Positions 1-6,454 of a stretch of 13,674 bases of DNA are shown piece after piece. Below the pieces are notes generated by a model, which saw only the letters and a program-made list of their open reading frames with translations, did no database searches and was not told where the DNA came from. Every line of letters starts with the position of its first letter. The first letter of the stretch is position 1. The stretch is from Clostridiales bacterium UBA3705 (lineage in GTDB: Bacteria > Bacillota_A > Clostridia > Oscillospirales > Oscillospiraceae), in NCBI GenBank assembly GCA_002372735.1, contig DFIE01000063.1, forward strand, positions 1 to 13,674, in the 5' to 3' direction. Both the position numbers and the translations under genes were made by a program.

Positions 1-98
1 TGTTTCCGCAGGCTTCTCCGAGAGTGTTTACTGAAAGTGTTCTTTATCCTTTACACAATACATCGTAATGGAGTTCAGTATAACGCGCGCTTCCACAG

Positions 99-128
99 AA
101 AAAACCTCGTCGAAAGACGAGGTTTTTT
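99..128. terminator. Bidirectional intrinsic terminator
   Basis: A perfect 13-bp stem (99-111 with 116-128) closes on a GAAA tetraloop, which reads TTTC on the other strand. A run of six A on one side and six T on the other lets it work in either direction. On the minus strand it would end the structured element; on the plus strand it would end any gene entering from the left of the window. Confidence 0.85.
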
Positions 129-324
129 CAACTCTATTCGCCTGAGGCGAGTTCTATTGCTTCGCAGTGAGATTCCGCCTGCGCCGGGTGAGATTGGGCT
201 GCGCGCAGCTTGAGGGCGAATAGACTCTCACTGGGCCGAAGGCGCAGGAGCAACGGGCAGATTGCCCGCGCTGCAGCTTTTCGACAGCTTCGCAATGGTT
301 TGTTGCTTCCGGCTTCGGTATTCC
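99..324 (-). ncRNA. Candidate small structured RNA (minus strand)
   Basis: A TATAAT hexamer on the minus strand (330-325) lies about 200 bases upstream of a strong intrinsic terminator (128-99), so a transcript of roughly 200-225 nt is possible. The presumed RNA contains local hairpins (gggca/tgccc near 265-255, a 12-bp palindrome at 209-198, cgcc/ggcg at 150-140) and three longer complementary pairs: 247-241 with 185-179, 233-226 with 172-165, and 224-215 with 142-133. These pairs cross one another, so they form a pseudoknot or alternative folds. The -35 region (about 353-348) is poor, and I do not recognise an Rfam family. It may simply be the fold of the repeat element. Confidence 0.25.
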
Positions 325-441
325 ATTATAAAGTAGCACAGTTCCCGCCGAAAAAAACTGCCCTGCCGTAAACAGCACAAAATGAAGCGCAAACGGTTTG
401 CCCCCCGGCGAAGGCCGGCCCAAGGCGAAGCCGGCAGCCCG

Positions 442-484
442 GGCCGCGCCCCTTGCCGGGCAGGGGCGGGCAAGGGGCGCGGCC
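442..484. repeat. Perfect 16-bp GC-rich inverted repeat
   Basis: GGCCGCGCCCCTTGCC at 442-457 is repeated exactly in inverse orientation at 469-484, leaving an 11-base loop. A second, shorter inverted repeat follows directly (GGGGCC 489-494 with GGCCCC 503-508). No T tract follows on either strand, so neither is a standard intrinsic terminator. They sit about 80 bases upstream of the -10 element that probably drives the acyltransferase gene. The rest of 129-560 shows no gene. Confidence 0.6.
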
Positions 485-559
485 AAAAGGGGCCTTCGGG
501 ACGGCCCCCCTTCTGCTGTGCGGATTCTGCAAATTTGTGTCGCTTTTGGGCGCGGGATA

Positions 560-568
560 TGTTATACT
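560..568 (+). promoter_or_regulatory. Extended -10 promoter for the acyltransferase operon
   Basis: TGTTATACT is an extended -10 (TGn followed by TATACT at 563-568). No good -35 stands at 17 bp, where the bases are TCGCTT, which is tolerable for extended -10 promoters. The predicted RNA start lies near 575, about 65 bases upstream of the chosen ATG at 640. This placement argues against using the longer open frame that begins at 382. Confidence 0.55.
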
Positions 569-639
569 ATACAGCAAACCACACCCAACAGCAGCCCGGG
601 CGGGAACCCGTACCCCGGGAGAAAGGCGGACCCGGCACC

Positions 640-2046
640 ATGACCTTCAGCTCTCTCACCTTTTTGTTCCTGTTCTTCCCCCTTACGTTTCTGCTCTACG
701 CAGTGATCCCTCACCACAGGGTGCGGAATGGACTGCTGGCCGCCGCCAGCCTGGTGTTCTACGCCTTCGGCGAGCCGGTGGCGGTGATGATCATGCTGCT
801 GTCCATTGTGCTGAACTACCTCTTCGGCCTGGGGGCCGCCGGCACCCGGTGGGACAAGGCCGCCGTGGGCTTGGCCGTGGTGCTGAACATCGGCCTGCTG
901 GCCGGCTACAAATACACCGGCTTTGCCGTGGAGATCCTGAACGCCGTGACCGGCCTGGGCCTGCCTGTGCCCCAAATCCGCCTGCCCATCGGCATCTCCT
1001 TCTTCACCTTTCAGGGGCTGAGCTATGTGATCGACGTGTACCGGGACAAGAAAAACGTCCAGCGGCGGCTGTTCTCCGTGCTGCTGTACATCTCCTTCTT
1101 CCCCCAGCTCATCGCCGGCCCCATCGTCCGCTACGCCGACATCGCCGCCCAGATCGACCGCCGGGAGTTCACCCCCCAGCGGATCACCCGGGGGCTGCGC
1201 CGGTTCCTCTTCGGCCTGGCCAAAAAGGTCCTCATTGCCAACCAGATGGGCCTGGTGGCCGACCGGGTCTTTGCCTGCGCCCCGGCCAGCCTGGGCACCG
1301 CCGCCGCCTGGCTGGGGGCCCTGTGCTACAGCCTGCAGATCTTCTTTGACTTCTGCGGCTACAGCGATATGGCCATCGGCCTGGGCTGCGTGTTCGGCTT
1401 TGACTTTTTGGAAAACTTCAACTACCCCTTCATCGCCGGCAGCATCCAGGATTTCTGGCGGCGGTGGCACATCTCCCTGTCCACCTGGTTTAAAGAATAC
1501 GTGTACATCCCCCTGGGGGGCAACCGCAAGGGCAAGGCCCGGACCATCCTGAACAAGTGGATCGTCTTCTTCCTCACCGGGCTGTGGCACGGGGCCAGCT
1601 TCACCTTTATCCTGTGGGGGCTGTGGCACGGCCTGTGGCAGATGCTGGAGACCTGGCAGATCGTCCCCACCCGGAAAAAATGGTTCCGGCCCCTGGGCCA
1701 TGTGTACACCCTGCTGGTGGTGGTCACGGGCTTCGTCCTCTTCCGGGCGGACAGCCTGGGCCTGGGCCTGGGGATGCTGGGGGCCATGTTCTCCCCGGCG
1801 GCCGGGGCCCCGGGGGTGACGGCGGAGCTCTTCAGCCTGCTGGACCCGGTGTTCTGGCTGAGCCTGGCAGCCGCGGTGGTGCTCTCCACCCCGGTGTTCC
1901 CATGGCTGCGCCGGCGGGCCGAGGCCGCGGGAAGACAGACCGCCTGGGACTACGCCGCCTGCGCAGGCTCGGTGTGTCTGCTGGCCCTGTCGGTGCTGTG
2001 GCTGGTGTCCTCCAGCTACAACCCGTTTATCTACTTCCGCTTCTGA
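640..2046 (+). CDS. MBOAT family O-acyltransferase (AlgI/DltB-like)
   Basis: This 468-residue polytopic membrane protein belongs to the membrane-bound O-acyltransferase family, whose AlgI-type members move acyl (usually acetyl) groups across the membrane for attachment to an extracytoplasmic polymer. Hydrophobic segments run through the whole protein. Family signatures are visible: FFTFQGLSYVIDVYR (121-135), FFPQLIAGPIVRY (153-165), DFWRRWHISLSTWF (271-284) running into YIPLGGNR (289-296), and TGLWHGASFTFILWGLWHG (313-331). H317 of the first WHG is the likely catalytic histidine. The frame is open back to 382, but the promoter at 560-568 and the start of family similarity favour ATG 640. A weak GAAAGG lies at 621-626. 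The next gene starts 16 bases after the stop and encodes the usual periplasmic-side partner. The substrate polymer cannot be read from the sequence; alginate itself is unlikely in a Firmicute. Confidence 0.92.
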   Translation: MTFSSLTFLFLFFPLTFLLYAVIPHHRVRNGLLAAASLVFYAFGEPVAVMIMLLSIVLNYLFGLGAAGTRWDKAAVGLAVVLNIGLLAGYKYTGFAVEILNAVTGLGLPVPQIRLPIGISFFTFQGLSYVIDVYRDKKNVQRRLFSVLLYISFFPQLIAGPIVRYADIAAQIDRREFTPQRITRGLRRFLFGLAKKVLIANQMGLVADRVFACAPASLGTAAAWLGALCYSLQIFFDFCGYSDMAIGLGCVFGFDFLENFNYPFIAGSIQDFWRRWHISLSTWFKEYVYIPLGGNRKGKARTILNKWIVFFLTGLWHGASFTFILWGLWHGLWQMLETWQIVPTRKKWFRPLGHVYTLLVVVTGFVLFRADSLGLGLGMLGAMFSPAAGAPGVTAELFSLLDPVFWLSLAAAVVLSTPVFPWLRRRAEAAGRQTAWDYAACAGSVCLLALSVLWLVSSSYNPFIYFRF

Positions 2047-2062
2047 GAGGGGGGTGTGCAGA

Positions 2063-3502
2063 ATGAAAAAGAGCATTCAGATTTTCTATTGCGGGCTGGT
2101 CCTGCTGCTGCTGTGTCTGCCCGCGGCCCTGTTCCCCTTTTTCCGCAGCGACGCCCGGCTGGAAAAGCGGGCCCTGGCGGAGCTGCCCGCCTATGTGCAG
2201 GAGGGCCGGCTGAACCAGGCCTTCGCCGACGGGTTTGAGAGCTGGGTCAGCGACCACCTGCCCCTGCGGGCCCGGCTGCTCACCGTGAGCAACCGGGTGA
2301 AGGGCGAGTTGCTCCGCAGCCGGACCGCCAACGTCATTGCGGGCAAGGACGGCTGGCTGTTCTTTGCCAGCGAGGCCGACGACTACATGGACACCCACCC
2401 CTTCACCGACGACCAGGTCACCGCCCTGGCCGTCACCCTGGACCTGCTGCGGGAGCAGGTGGAGGCCGGAGGCGGCCGCTTCGTCTTTGTGCCCATGCCG
2501 GACAAGTCCGCGGTGTACCCGGAGTATATGCCCGGCCGGTACCGCCGGGCAGAGCAGACCAATCTGACCCGGGTGCAGCAGGCCCTGGCCGCACAGGGGG
2601 TCCCCTGTGCCGACATGCTGGCCCTGCTGACCGCCCACCGGGAGGAGGGGGTCTACCACCGGCGGGACTCCCACTGGAACTACCGGGGGGCCCTGTACGG
2701 TTATGAAGAAATTTTAAGCATTCTGGGCCGGGAACAACCGGACCTGTCCGGCGTCTCATATACAGTGGAGCAGAACTGGCAGGGGGATCTGGACAAGCTG
2801 CTGCTGCCCGCCGGGGCCGCGCCGGACCTGCAGATTTATTACGACTACCCCCATGCGGACTTCCGCTTCACCTATCCCCAGGGGGTGCGGGACACCGCCG
2901 GCCAGCTGGCCGTGTTTATGAGCGACCGGGAGGAGCGGGACGACCGGTTCTCCACCCGGAACAGCGACCTGCACGACGGCAGCCGACTGCTGATGGTGCG
3001 GGACTCCTTCGGCCGGGCCCTGCTGCCCTGGATGATCGACAGCTATGAGGAGGCCCTCTTCCGCCGGATGGACCGGCCGGATCTCACCGCCCTGGAGCCC
3101 GGCACCGACGTGGTCTACGAGATTGCCCAGCGGAATCTGGCCCGGGTGATCCAGGCGGCGCCCTTTGCGTACGCCCCGGTGCGGGAGGGGATCGTCCCCC
3201 CGGAGGTGACGCCCGGCCGGGGGGAGGCCCAGTGCCAGGGCCAGAGCTACGGCTTCCACCTGTGGGGCGCCCTGCCCCAGGACACCGACATGGGCAGCGG
3301 CCGGGTGTACCTGCTGCTGGAGCAGCAGGGGCGGCAGCTGTGCGTGGAGGCCTTTCCCGTCCGGGAGCAGCAGCTGCCAGAGGGCGAGGGCACCAAGGGC
3401 TTTTCCGCCTACCTGCCCCGGGAGCTGGGGCTCAGCGGCAGCTGGGAACTCACGGTGTTCACCACCCGGGCCGTACTGTCCTGCGGGACAATCGATTTCT
3501 AG
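2063..3502 (+). CDS. AlgX/AlgJ-like SGNH (DHHW family) membrane-anchored partner of the MBOAT protein
   Basis: The 479-residue product has an N-terminal membrane anchor (about residues 7-27) and an extracytoplasmic SGNH-hydrolase-like domain. Putative catalytic residues are visible: D202 and H204 in RDSHWN, and S315 in MVRDSFG. These match the DxHW and DSF motifs of AlgJ/AlgX and of the DHHW family, which accept or transfer acyl groups supplied by an AlgI-type MBOAT. Residues after about 380 form an extra, probably beta-rich C-terminal part that I do not recognise; its position recalls the carbohydrate-binding module of AlgX, but I cannot assign it. A GTG at 2054 is in frame, but it lies inside the ribosome binding site GAGAGGGGGG (2045-2054), so ATG 2063 is preferred. 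It is almost certainly co-transcribed with the upstream gene. Confidence 0.88.
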   Translation: MKKSIQIFYCGLVLLLLCLPAALFPFFRSDARLEKRALAELPAYVQEGRLNQAFADGFESWVSDHLPLRARLLTVSNRVKGELLRSRTANVIAGKDGWLFFASEADDYMDTHPFTDDQVTALAVTLDLLREQVEAGGGRFVFVPMPDKSAVYPEYMPGRYRRAEQTNLTRVQQALAAQGVPCADMLALLTAHREEGVYHRRDSHWNYRGALYGYEEILSILGREQPDLSGVSYTVEQNWQGDLDKLLLPAGAAPDLQIYYDYPHADFRFTYPQGVRDTAGQLAVFMSDREERDDRFSTRNSDLHDGSRLLMVRDSFGRALLPWMIDSYEEALFRRMDRPDLTALEPGTDVVYEIAQRNLARVIQAAPFAYAPVREGIVPPEVTPGRGEAQCQGQSYGFHLWGALPQDTDMGSGRVYLLLEQQGRQLCVEAFPVREQQLPEGEGTKGFSAYLPRELGLSGSWELTVFTTRAVLSCGTIDF

Positions 3503-3556
3503 CATTCCGGTGCCCTGCACCTGAAGCATATTTACCATACAAGGAGGAATGATTCC

Positions 3557-4129
3557 ATGAAGAAAACCCTATCCCTGTTGCTTGCGCTGTTGCTGCTGGC
3601 CGCCCTGCTGACGGCCTGCGCCGTCAAGGCCCCCGCGTCGCCTGCCACCGACTTCATTTCGGAGACTGCCCCGGCCCCTGCGGCCACCGGCGGCCGGATG
3701 TACATCCTGTACAACAACACCGAGGTTGCCCTGGGCGACACCTTTGCCGACCTGAAGGACAGCCTGGGCGAGGAGGCCGCCCCGGCCCAGGAGATTCTGC
3801 CCTGCGACGGCAGCGACCTGTTTAAGGACACAATGCACTACTACCAGGGTCTGTCCATCACCGAAAACATCGACGGCATTATCAAGGAGATTGACGTCAG
3901 CGATCTGTACGGCGACGTGGCCAACGCCAGCCTGATGGGCCAGGTGGTTGTGGGCGACACCCAGGCCAAGGCCCTGGAGGTCCTGGGCGAGCCGGACAAC
4001 TTCCCCCTGGCCGAGGACGACTTCTCCCTGACCTATCAACCCGACAACCAGTACGTCATGGTCTATTTGGACCCGGACAACAACAAGGAAACCGTCAGCG
4101 GCATCTCCATGATGCTGGTGGAGCCCTGA
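3557..4129 (+). CDS. Small lipoprotein with two BamE/SmpA-like repeats
   Basis: The 190-residue product starts with a lipoprotein signal peptide (hydrophobic 5-18, lipobox LTAC, lipidated C21), followed by an Ala/Pro-rich spacer to about 45. Two similar halves follow. Each starts with a beta strand and GDT (60-62, 133-135), then a short helix ending in LGE (70-72, 143-145). This G-D-T/LG-E pattern resembles the BamE/SmpA-OmlA fold and the related DUF4309-type lipoproteins of Firmicutes. No enzymatic residues are recognisable, so a binding or scaffolding role at the outer face of the membrane is the most that can be inferred. AAGGAGG (3541-3547) lies 9 bases before the ATG. The gene is 54 bases after the DHHW-type gene with no clear terminator between, so it is probably part of the same operon, though it could be independent. 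Confidence 0.75.
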   Translation: MKKTLSLLLALLLLAALLTACAVKAPASPATDFISETAPAPAATGGRMYILYNNTEVALGDTFADLKDSLGEEAAPAQEILPCDGSDLFKDTMHYYQGLSITENIDGIIKEIDVSDLYGDVANASLMGQVVVGDTQAKALEVLGEPDNFPLAEDDFSLTYQPDNQYVMVYLDPDNNKETVSGISMMLVEP

Positions 4130-4134
4130 ACCGC

Positions 4135-4179
4135 AAAAAATCACCTGCGCCCCTGTCACGGGAGCGCAGGTGATTTTTT
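4135..4179. terminator. Bidirectional terminator between convergent genes
   Basis: A perfect 16-bp stem (4135-4150 with 4164-4179) with a 13-base loop is flanked by A6 and T6. It ends the plus-strand lipoprotein gene (stop 4127-4129) and, on the other strand, cca, whose TAA overlaps its right edge. Confidence 0.92.
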
Positions 4180-5527
4180 ATTCGGGTTTCTTTTCGCGGC
4201 TTGCGGCGTCCAGGAGGGTTTGGCGGTCGTTTTCCAGCCGGCCCTCCTCCACCTGGCCCAGCAGCCAGGCCAGGGTGCGGCCCAGGGCCGGGCCGGGGGC
4301 CCAGCCCGCGGCAATGAGATCGTCCCCGTGGACGGCCAGCTCCTTCAGGGTGAAGCAGTCTCCCTCCGCCAGGATCTGCCGGGCCAGGGTCTCCAGATCG
4401 TCGCACAGGGCCGCCCGGCCCCGGTATTGGGGGGCGTGGGCCAGGGCGTCCGCCCGTTTCAGATCCAGCAGGCGGAAGAAGTCCTCCTCCCCCAGGCGGC
4501 GGAGCAGCCGCTTTACCGCCCGCTCCGGGCTCCCCTCCGGGGGGTCGATGGGATAGTCGTGGAGCTCCACCAGCCGGCGCACCCGGCGGACGGTGTCCCG
4601 GTCAAAGCGCAGGCGGTTGAGGATCTCCTCGGTCATCTGCCCGCCCAGCCGGGCGTGGCCGTAAAAGTGGCCCCGGCCCTGGCTGTCCAGGGTGAAGCAG
4701 GGGGGCTTGGCCACGTCGTGGAGCAGGGCCGCCCAGCGCAGGAGCTTGTCCGGCCCGGCGGCCTCCAGGGCGACGGCGCAGTGGGTCAGCACGTCGTAGC
4801 AGTGGTACTTGCTGTGCTGGTCCAGCCCCGCCATGGCCCCCAGCTCCGGGATGGGCACCGCCAGGATGGGCCAGAACTGGCACACCACCCGGCGGGCGTT
4901 GGGCCCCAGCAGCAGCTTGGTCAGCTCCGCCGCGATCCGCTCCCGGCTCACGTGGTCCAGCTGCCGGCGCAGGGCCAGGGCTGCCCGTGCGGTGGGCCCG
5001 TCCAGGGCAAAGCCCAGCTGGGCGGAAAAGCGCAGGGCCCGCAGCATCCGCAGGGCGTCCTCACCGAACCGGTCCTCGGGCCGGCCCACGCAGCGCAGCA
5101 GCCCCGCCGCCAGGTCCGCCCGGCCCCCGAAGGGGTCCCGCAGGCCCAGGGCCGGGTGCCAGGCCATGGCGTTTACGGTGAAATCCCGGCGGGCCAGATC
5201 CTCCTCCAGCCGGGAGGTGAAGCGGACCTGATCCGGGTGCCGGTGGTCGGAATAGCCGGACTCCACCCGGTAGGTGGTGATCTCCAGGGGCAGGCCGCCG
5301 GCCAGCACCGTGAGGGTGCCGTGGCGCAGCCCGGTTTCGATGACCCGGCAGCCGGCAAACACCGCCCGGGTCTGGTCCGGCAGGGCGGAGGTGGCGATGT
5401 CGTAGTCCCCGGGGGATCTGCCCATGTGCAGGTCCCGGACGCAGCCGCCCACCAAAAACGCCTGGTGGCCGGCCTGATTCAGTTGTGCCAGCGCCCAGAG
5501 CGCCGGGGCGGGGATGGAAAATTCCAT
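4178..5527 (-). CDS. cca: tRNA CCA-adding nucleotidyltransferase with HD domain
   Basis: This cytoplasmic enzyme adds or repairs the 3' CCA end of tRNAs using CTP and ATP. The 449-residue product has the class II head: GGCVRD (27-32), the metal-binding DYD (41-43), RRDFTVNAM (113-121), and the neck with GRPEDRF followed by GEDALRMLRALRF (to 167), where the EDxxR motif selects the incoming nucleotide. An HD phosphohydrolase-like domain follows (HD at 270-271, GH at 290-291, HD at 323-324). The frame is open upstream to 5662, but AGGAGG (5538-5533) lies 5 bases before the ATG at 5527 and the family motif begins soon after, so this start is preferred. It lies on the same strand as khpB, behind a modest terminator; no promoter of its own is evident, so readthrough from khpB may supply transcripts. 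An A-adding-only variant cannot be excluded by eye. Confidence 0.93.
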   Translation of the reverse strand: MEFSIPAPALWALAQLNQAGHQAFLVGGCVRDLHMGRSPGDYDIATSALPDQTRAVFAGCRVIETGLRHGTLTVLAGGLPLEITTYRVESGYSDHRHPDQVRFTSRLEEDLARRDFTVNAMAWHPALGLRDPFGGRADLAAGLLRCVGRPEDRFGEDALRMLRALRFSAQLGFALDGPTARAALALRRQLDHVSRERIAAELTKLLLGPNARRVVCQFWPILAVPIPELGAMAGLDQHSKYHCYDVLTHCAVALEAAGPDKLLRWAALLHDVAKPPCFTLDSQGRGHFYGHARLGGQMTEEILNRLRFDRDTVRRVRRLVELHDYPIDPPEGSPERAVKRLLRRLGEEDFFRLLDLKRADALAHAPQYRGRAALCDDLETLARQILAEGDCFTLKELAVHGDDLIAAGWAPGPALGRTLAWLLGQVEEGRLENDRQTLLDAASREKKPE

Positions 5528-5559
5528 GGGGGCCTCCTGTTTGCGGGGTGCGGACGACA

Positions 5560-5585
5560 AAAGCCCATCCCGGAGGATGGGCTTT
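5560..5585 (-). terminator. Terminator after khpB
   Basis: An 11-bp perfect stem (5585-5575 with 5570-5560) with loop TCCG ends in a short T run (TTTTG) on the minus strand. It begins 6 bases after the khpB stop and lies 32 bases upstream of the cca start. The weak T tract suggests incomplete termination and partial readthrough into cca. Confidence 0.65.
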
Positions 5586-5591
5586 GACGGA

Positions 5592-6452
5592 TTATTCCTT
5601 GACGTAGGCCACAACCACTCTGCGGTTGGGCTCGGTGCCGGTGGAGTAGGTGGTAACCCCATCTACGTCCTGCAGGGCGGCATGGATCACATGGCGCTCG
5701 TAGGCGTTCATGGGCTCCAGGGTCATGCTCTTGCGGTACTTGAGCACCTTGTTGGCCATCTTTCTGGCCAGGCTGCGCAGGGCCTCCTCCCGCTTGCCGC
5801 GGTAGTTTTCGGCGTCAACGCTCACCCGGGTGCGCTTGCCGGCATCGTGGTTCAGGGCATAGTTGGCCAGGTGCTGGATGGCGTCCAGGGTCTCGCCCCG
5901 GCGGCCGATCAGCATACCCAGGTCCTCGCCCACCAGCTCCACGGCGATGGTCTCGTCGTCCTTGCGCCAGGCGTGGGGCACGGCCTGGGAGTCCATCCGC
6001 TCCAGCAGACCCTTGAGGAACTGCTCCACCCGCTCCTCCTGGGAGCCGGGCTCGGCGGGGGCATACTCCCGCTGGGGCTGGGCGGGCCGCTCCATTCTGG
6101 GGGCCTGCTTCTTGGGCTCGGGCTTTTTGGGCTCGGGCTTGCGCTCCAGCTTGGGGGCCTGCTTTTTGGGCTCGGGCCGGACAGGCTCGGGCATGGGCAG
6201 GGGCTTTTCCAGCTTGGGGGCCTGCTTCTTGGGCTTGCGGGAGGCCGCAGACAGGGCCGGCGCCGGGGTGGGATCGGGCACCTCAAAGGTGACCTTCACC
6301 TTGGCCGGGCTGGCGCCGATGCCGAAGAAGCCGGACTTGGCGTTTTCCAAAACCTCCACGGAGACGCTGTCCCGGTCCATCTGCAGCTCCTCCAGGGCGG
6401 CGGTGATGGCCAGGTCAATGGTCTTACCGGTGGTGACAATGCTTTTTTCCAT
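5592..6452 (-). CDS. khpB: RNA-binding protein KhpB/Jag (Jag-N, KH, R3H)
   Basis: The 286-residue cytoplasmic protein has the full Jag architecture. The Jag-N domain (1-55) has the signature KSGFFGIG (39-46). A long Pro/Lys/Glu-rich linker covers about 60-137. A KH domain follows with its GxxG loop GRRG at 183-186. A C-terminal R3H domain contains the RxxxH core at R253-H257 within NAYERHVIH. KhpB works with KhpA as a global RNA chaperone and influences cell division and envelope growth in Gram-positive bacteria. The linker holds three copies of KKQAP(K/R)(L/M)E (75-82, 96-103, 114-121) and is long for the family. The gene begins 2 bases after yidC stops, and its ribosome binding site GAGGAG (6463-6458) lies inside the end of yidC, so translation is probably coupled. 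Confidence 0.95.
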   Translation of the reverse strand: MEKSIVTTGKTIDLAITAALEELQMDRDSVSVEVLENAKSGFFGIGASPAKVKVTFEVPDPTPAPALSAASRKPKKQAPKLEKPLPMPEPVRPEPKKQAPKLERKPEPKKPEPKKQAPRMERPAQPQREYAPAEPGSQEERVEQFLKGLLERMDSQAVPHAWRKDDETIAVELVGEDLGMLIGRRGETLDAIQHLANYALNHDAGKRTRVSVDAENYRGKREEALRSLARKMANKVLKYRKSMTLEPMNAYERHVIHAALQDVDGVTTYSTGTEPNRRVVVAYVKE

Positions 6453-6454
6453 AA

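Larger units (their letters stand above)
1..374 (-). repeat. Structured intergenic element, probably a dispersed non-coding repeat
   Basis: This gene-free stretch is dense in inverted and direct repeats and contains a terminator hairpin. On the minus strand one frame stays open over most of it, broken by a single TAG near 154-156 and ending in TAA at 30-28; the hairpin itself reads as TSSFDEVF in that frame. From memory, short hypothetical proteins with this kind of tail (NRVEKTSSFDEVFS) turn up repeatedly in gut Oscillospiraceae annotations, which suggests a recurring DNA element and not a gene. I could not search to confirm this. The plus-strand start (TGTTTCCGCAGG) resembles the reverse complement of 361-374 (TGTTTACGGCAGGG), which might be degenerate terminal inverted repeats. 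The window begins at base 1, so the left boundary is unknown and the right one is approximate. No coding start or ribosome binding site supports a protein. Confidence 0.45.

Noticed and set aside
154..486. A 110-residue minus-strand open frame at the left end
   Set aside because: No ribosome binding site, begins in the GC-rich hairpin zone, ends in TAG inside a repeat element, and continues in frame through a terminator hairpin. It is better explained as a translated non-coding repeat.
382..639. N-terminal extension of the acyltransferase
   Set aside because: The extension is Arg/Pro/Gly-rich, lacks family similarity, and contains the likely promoter at 560-568; translation most likely starts at 640.
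562..2076. A 504-residue minus-strand frame opposite the acyltransferase
   Set aside because: Shadow of the GC-rich coding strand, with low-complexity Gly/Gln/His composition and no domain features.
3509..3521. Hairpin GGTGC/GCACC after the DHHW-type gene
   Set aside because: Only 5 bp with a 3-base loop and no T run, so not a terminator.
4220..5587. A 455-residue plus-strand frame opposite cca
   Set aside because: The minus-strand frame carries complete CCA-enzyme motifs; the plus-strand translation is Gly/Gln/Pro-rich without recognisable motifs.
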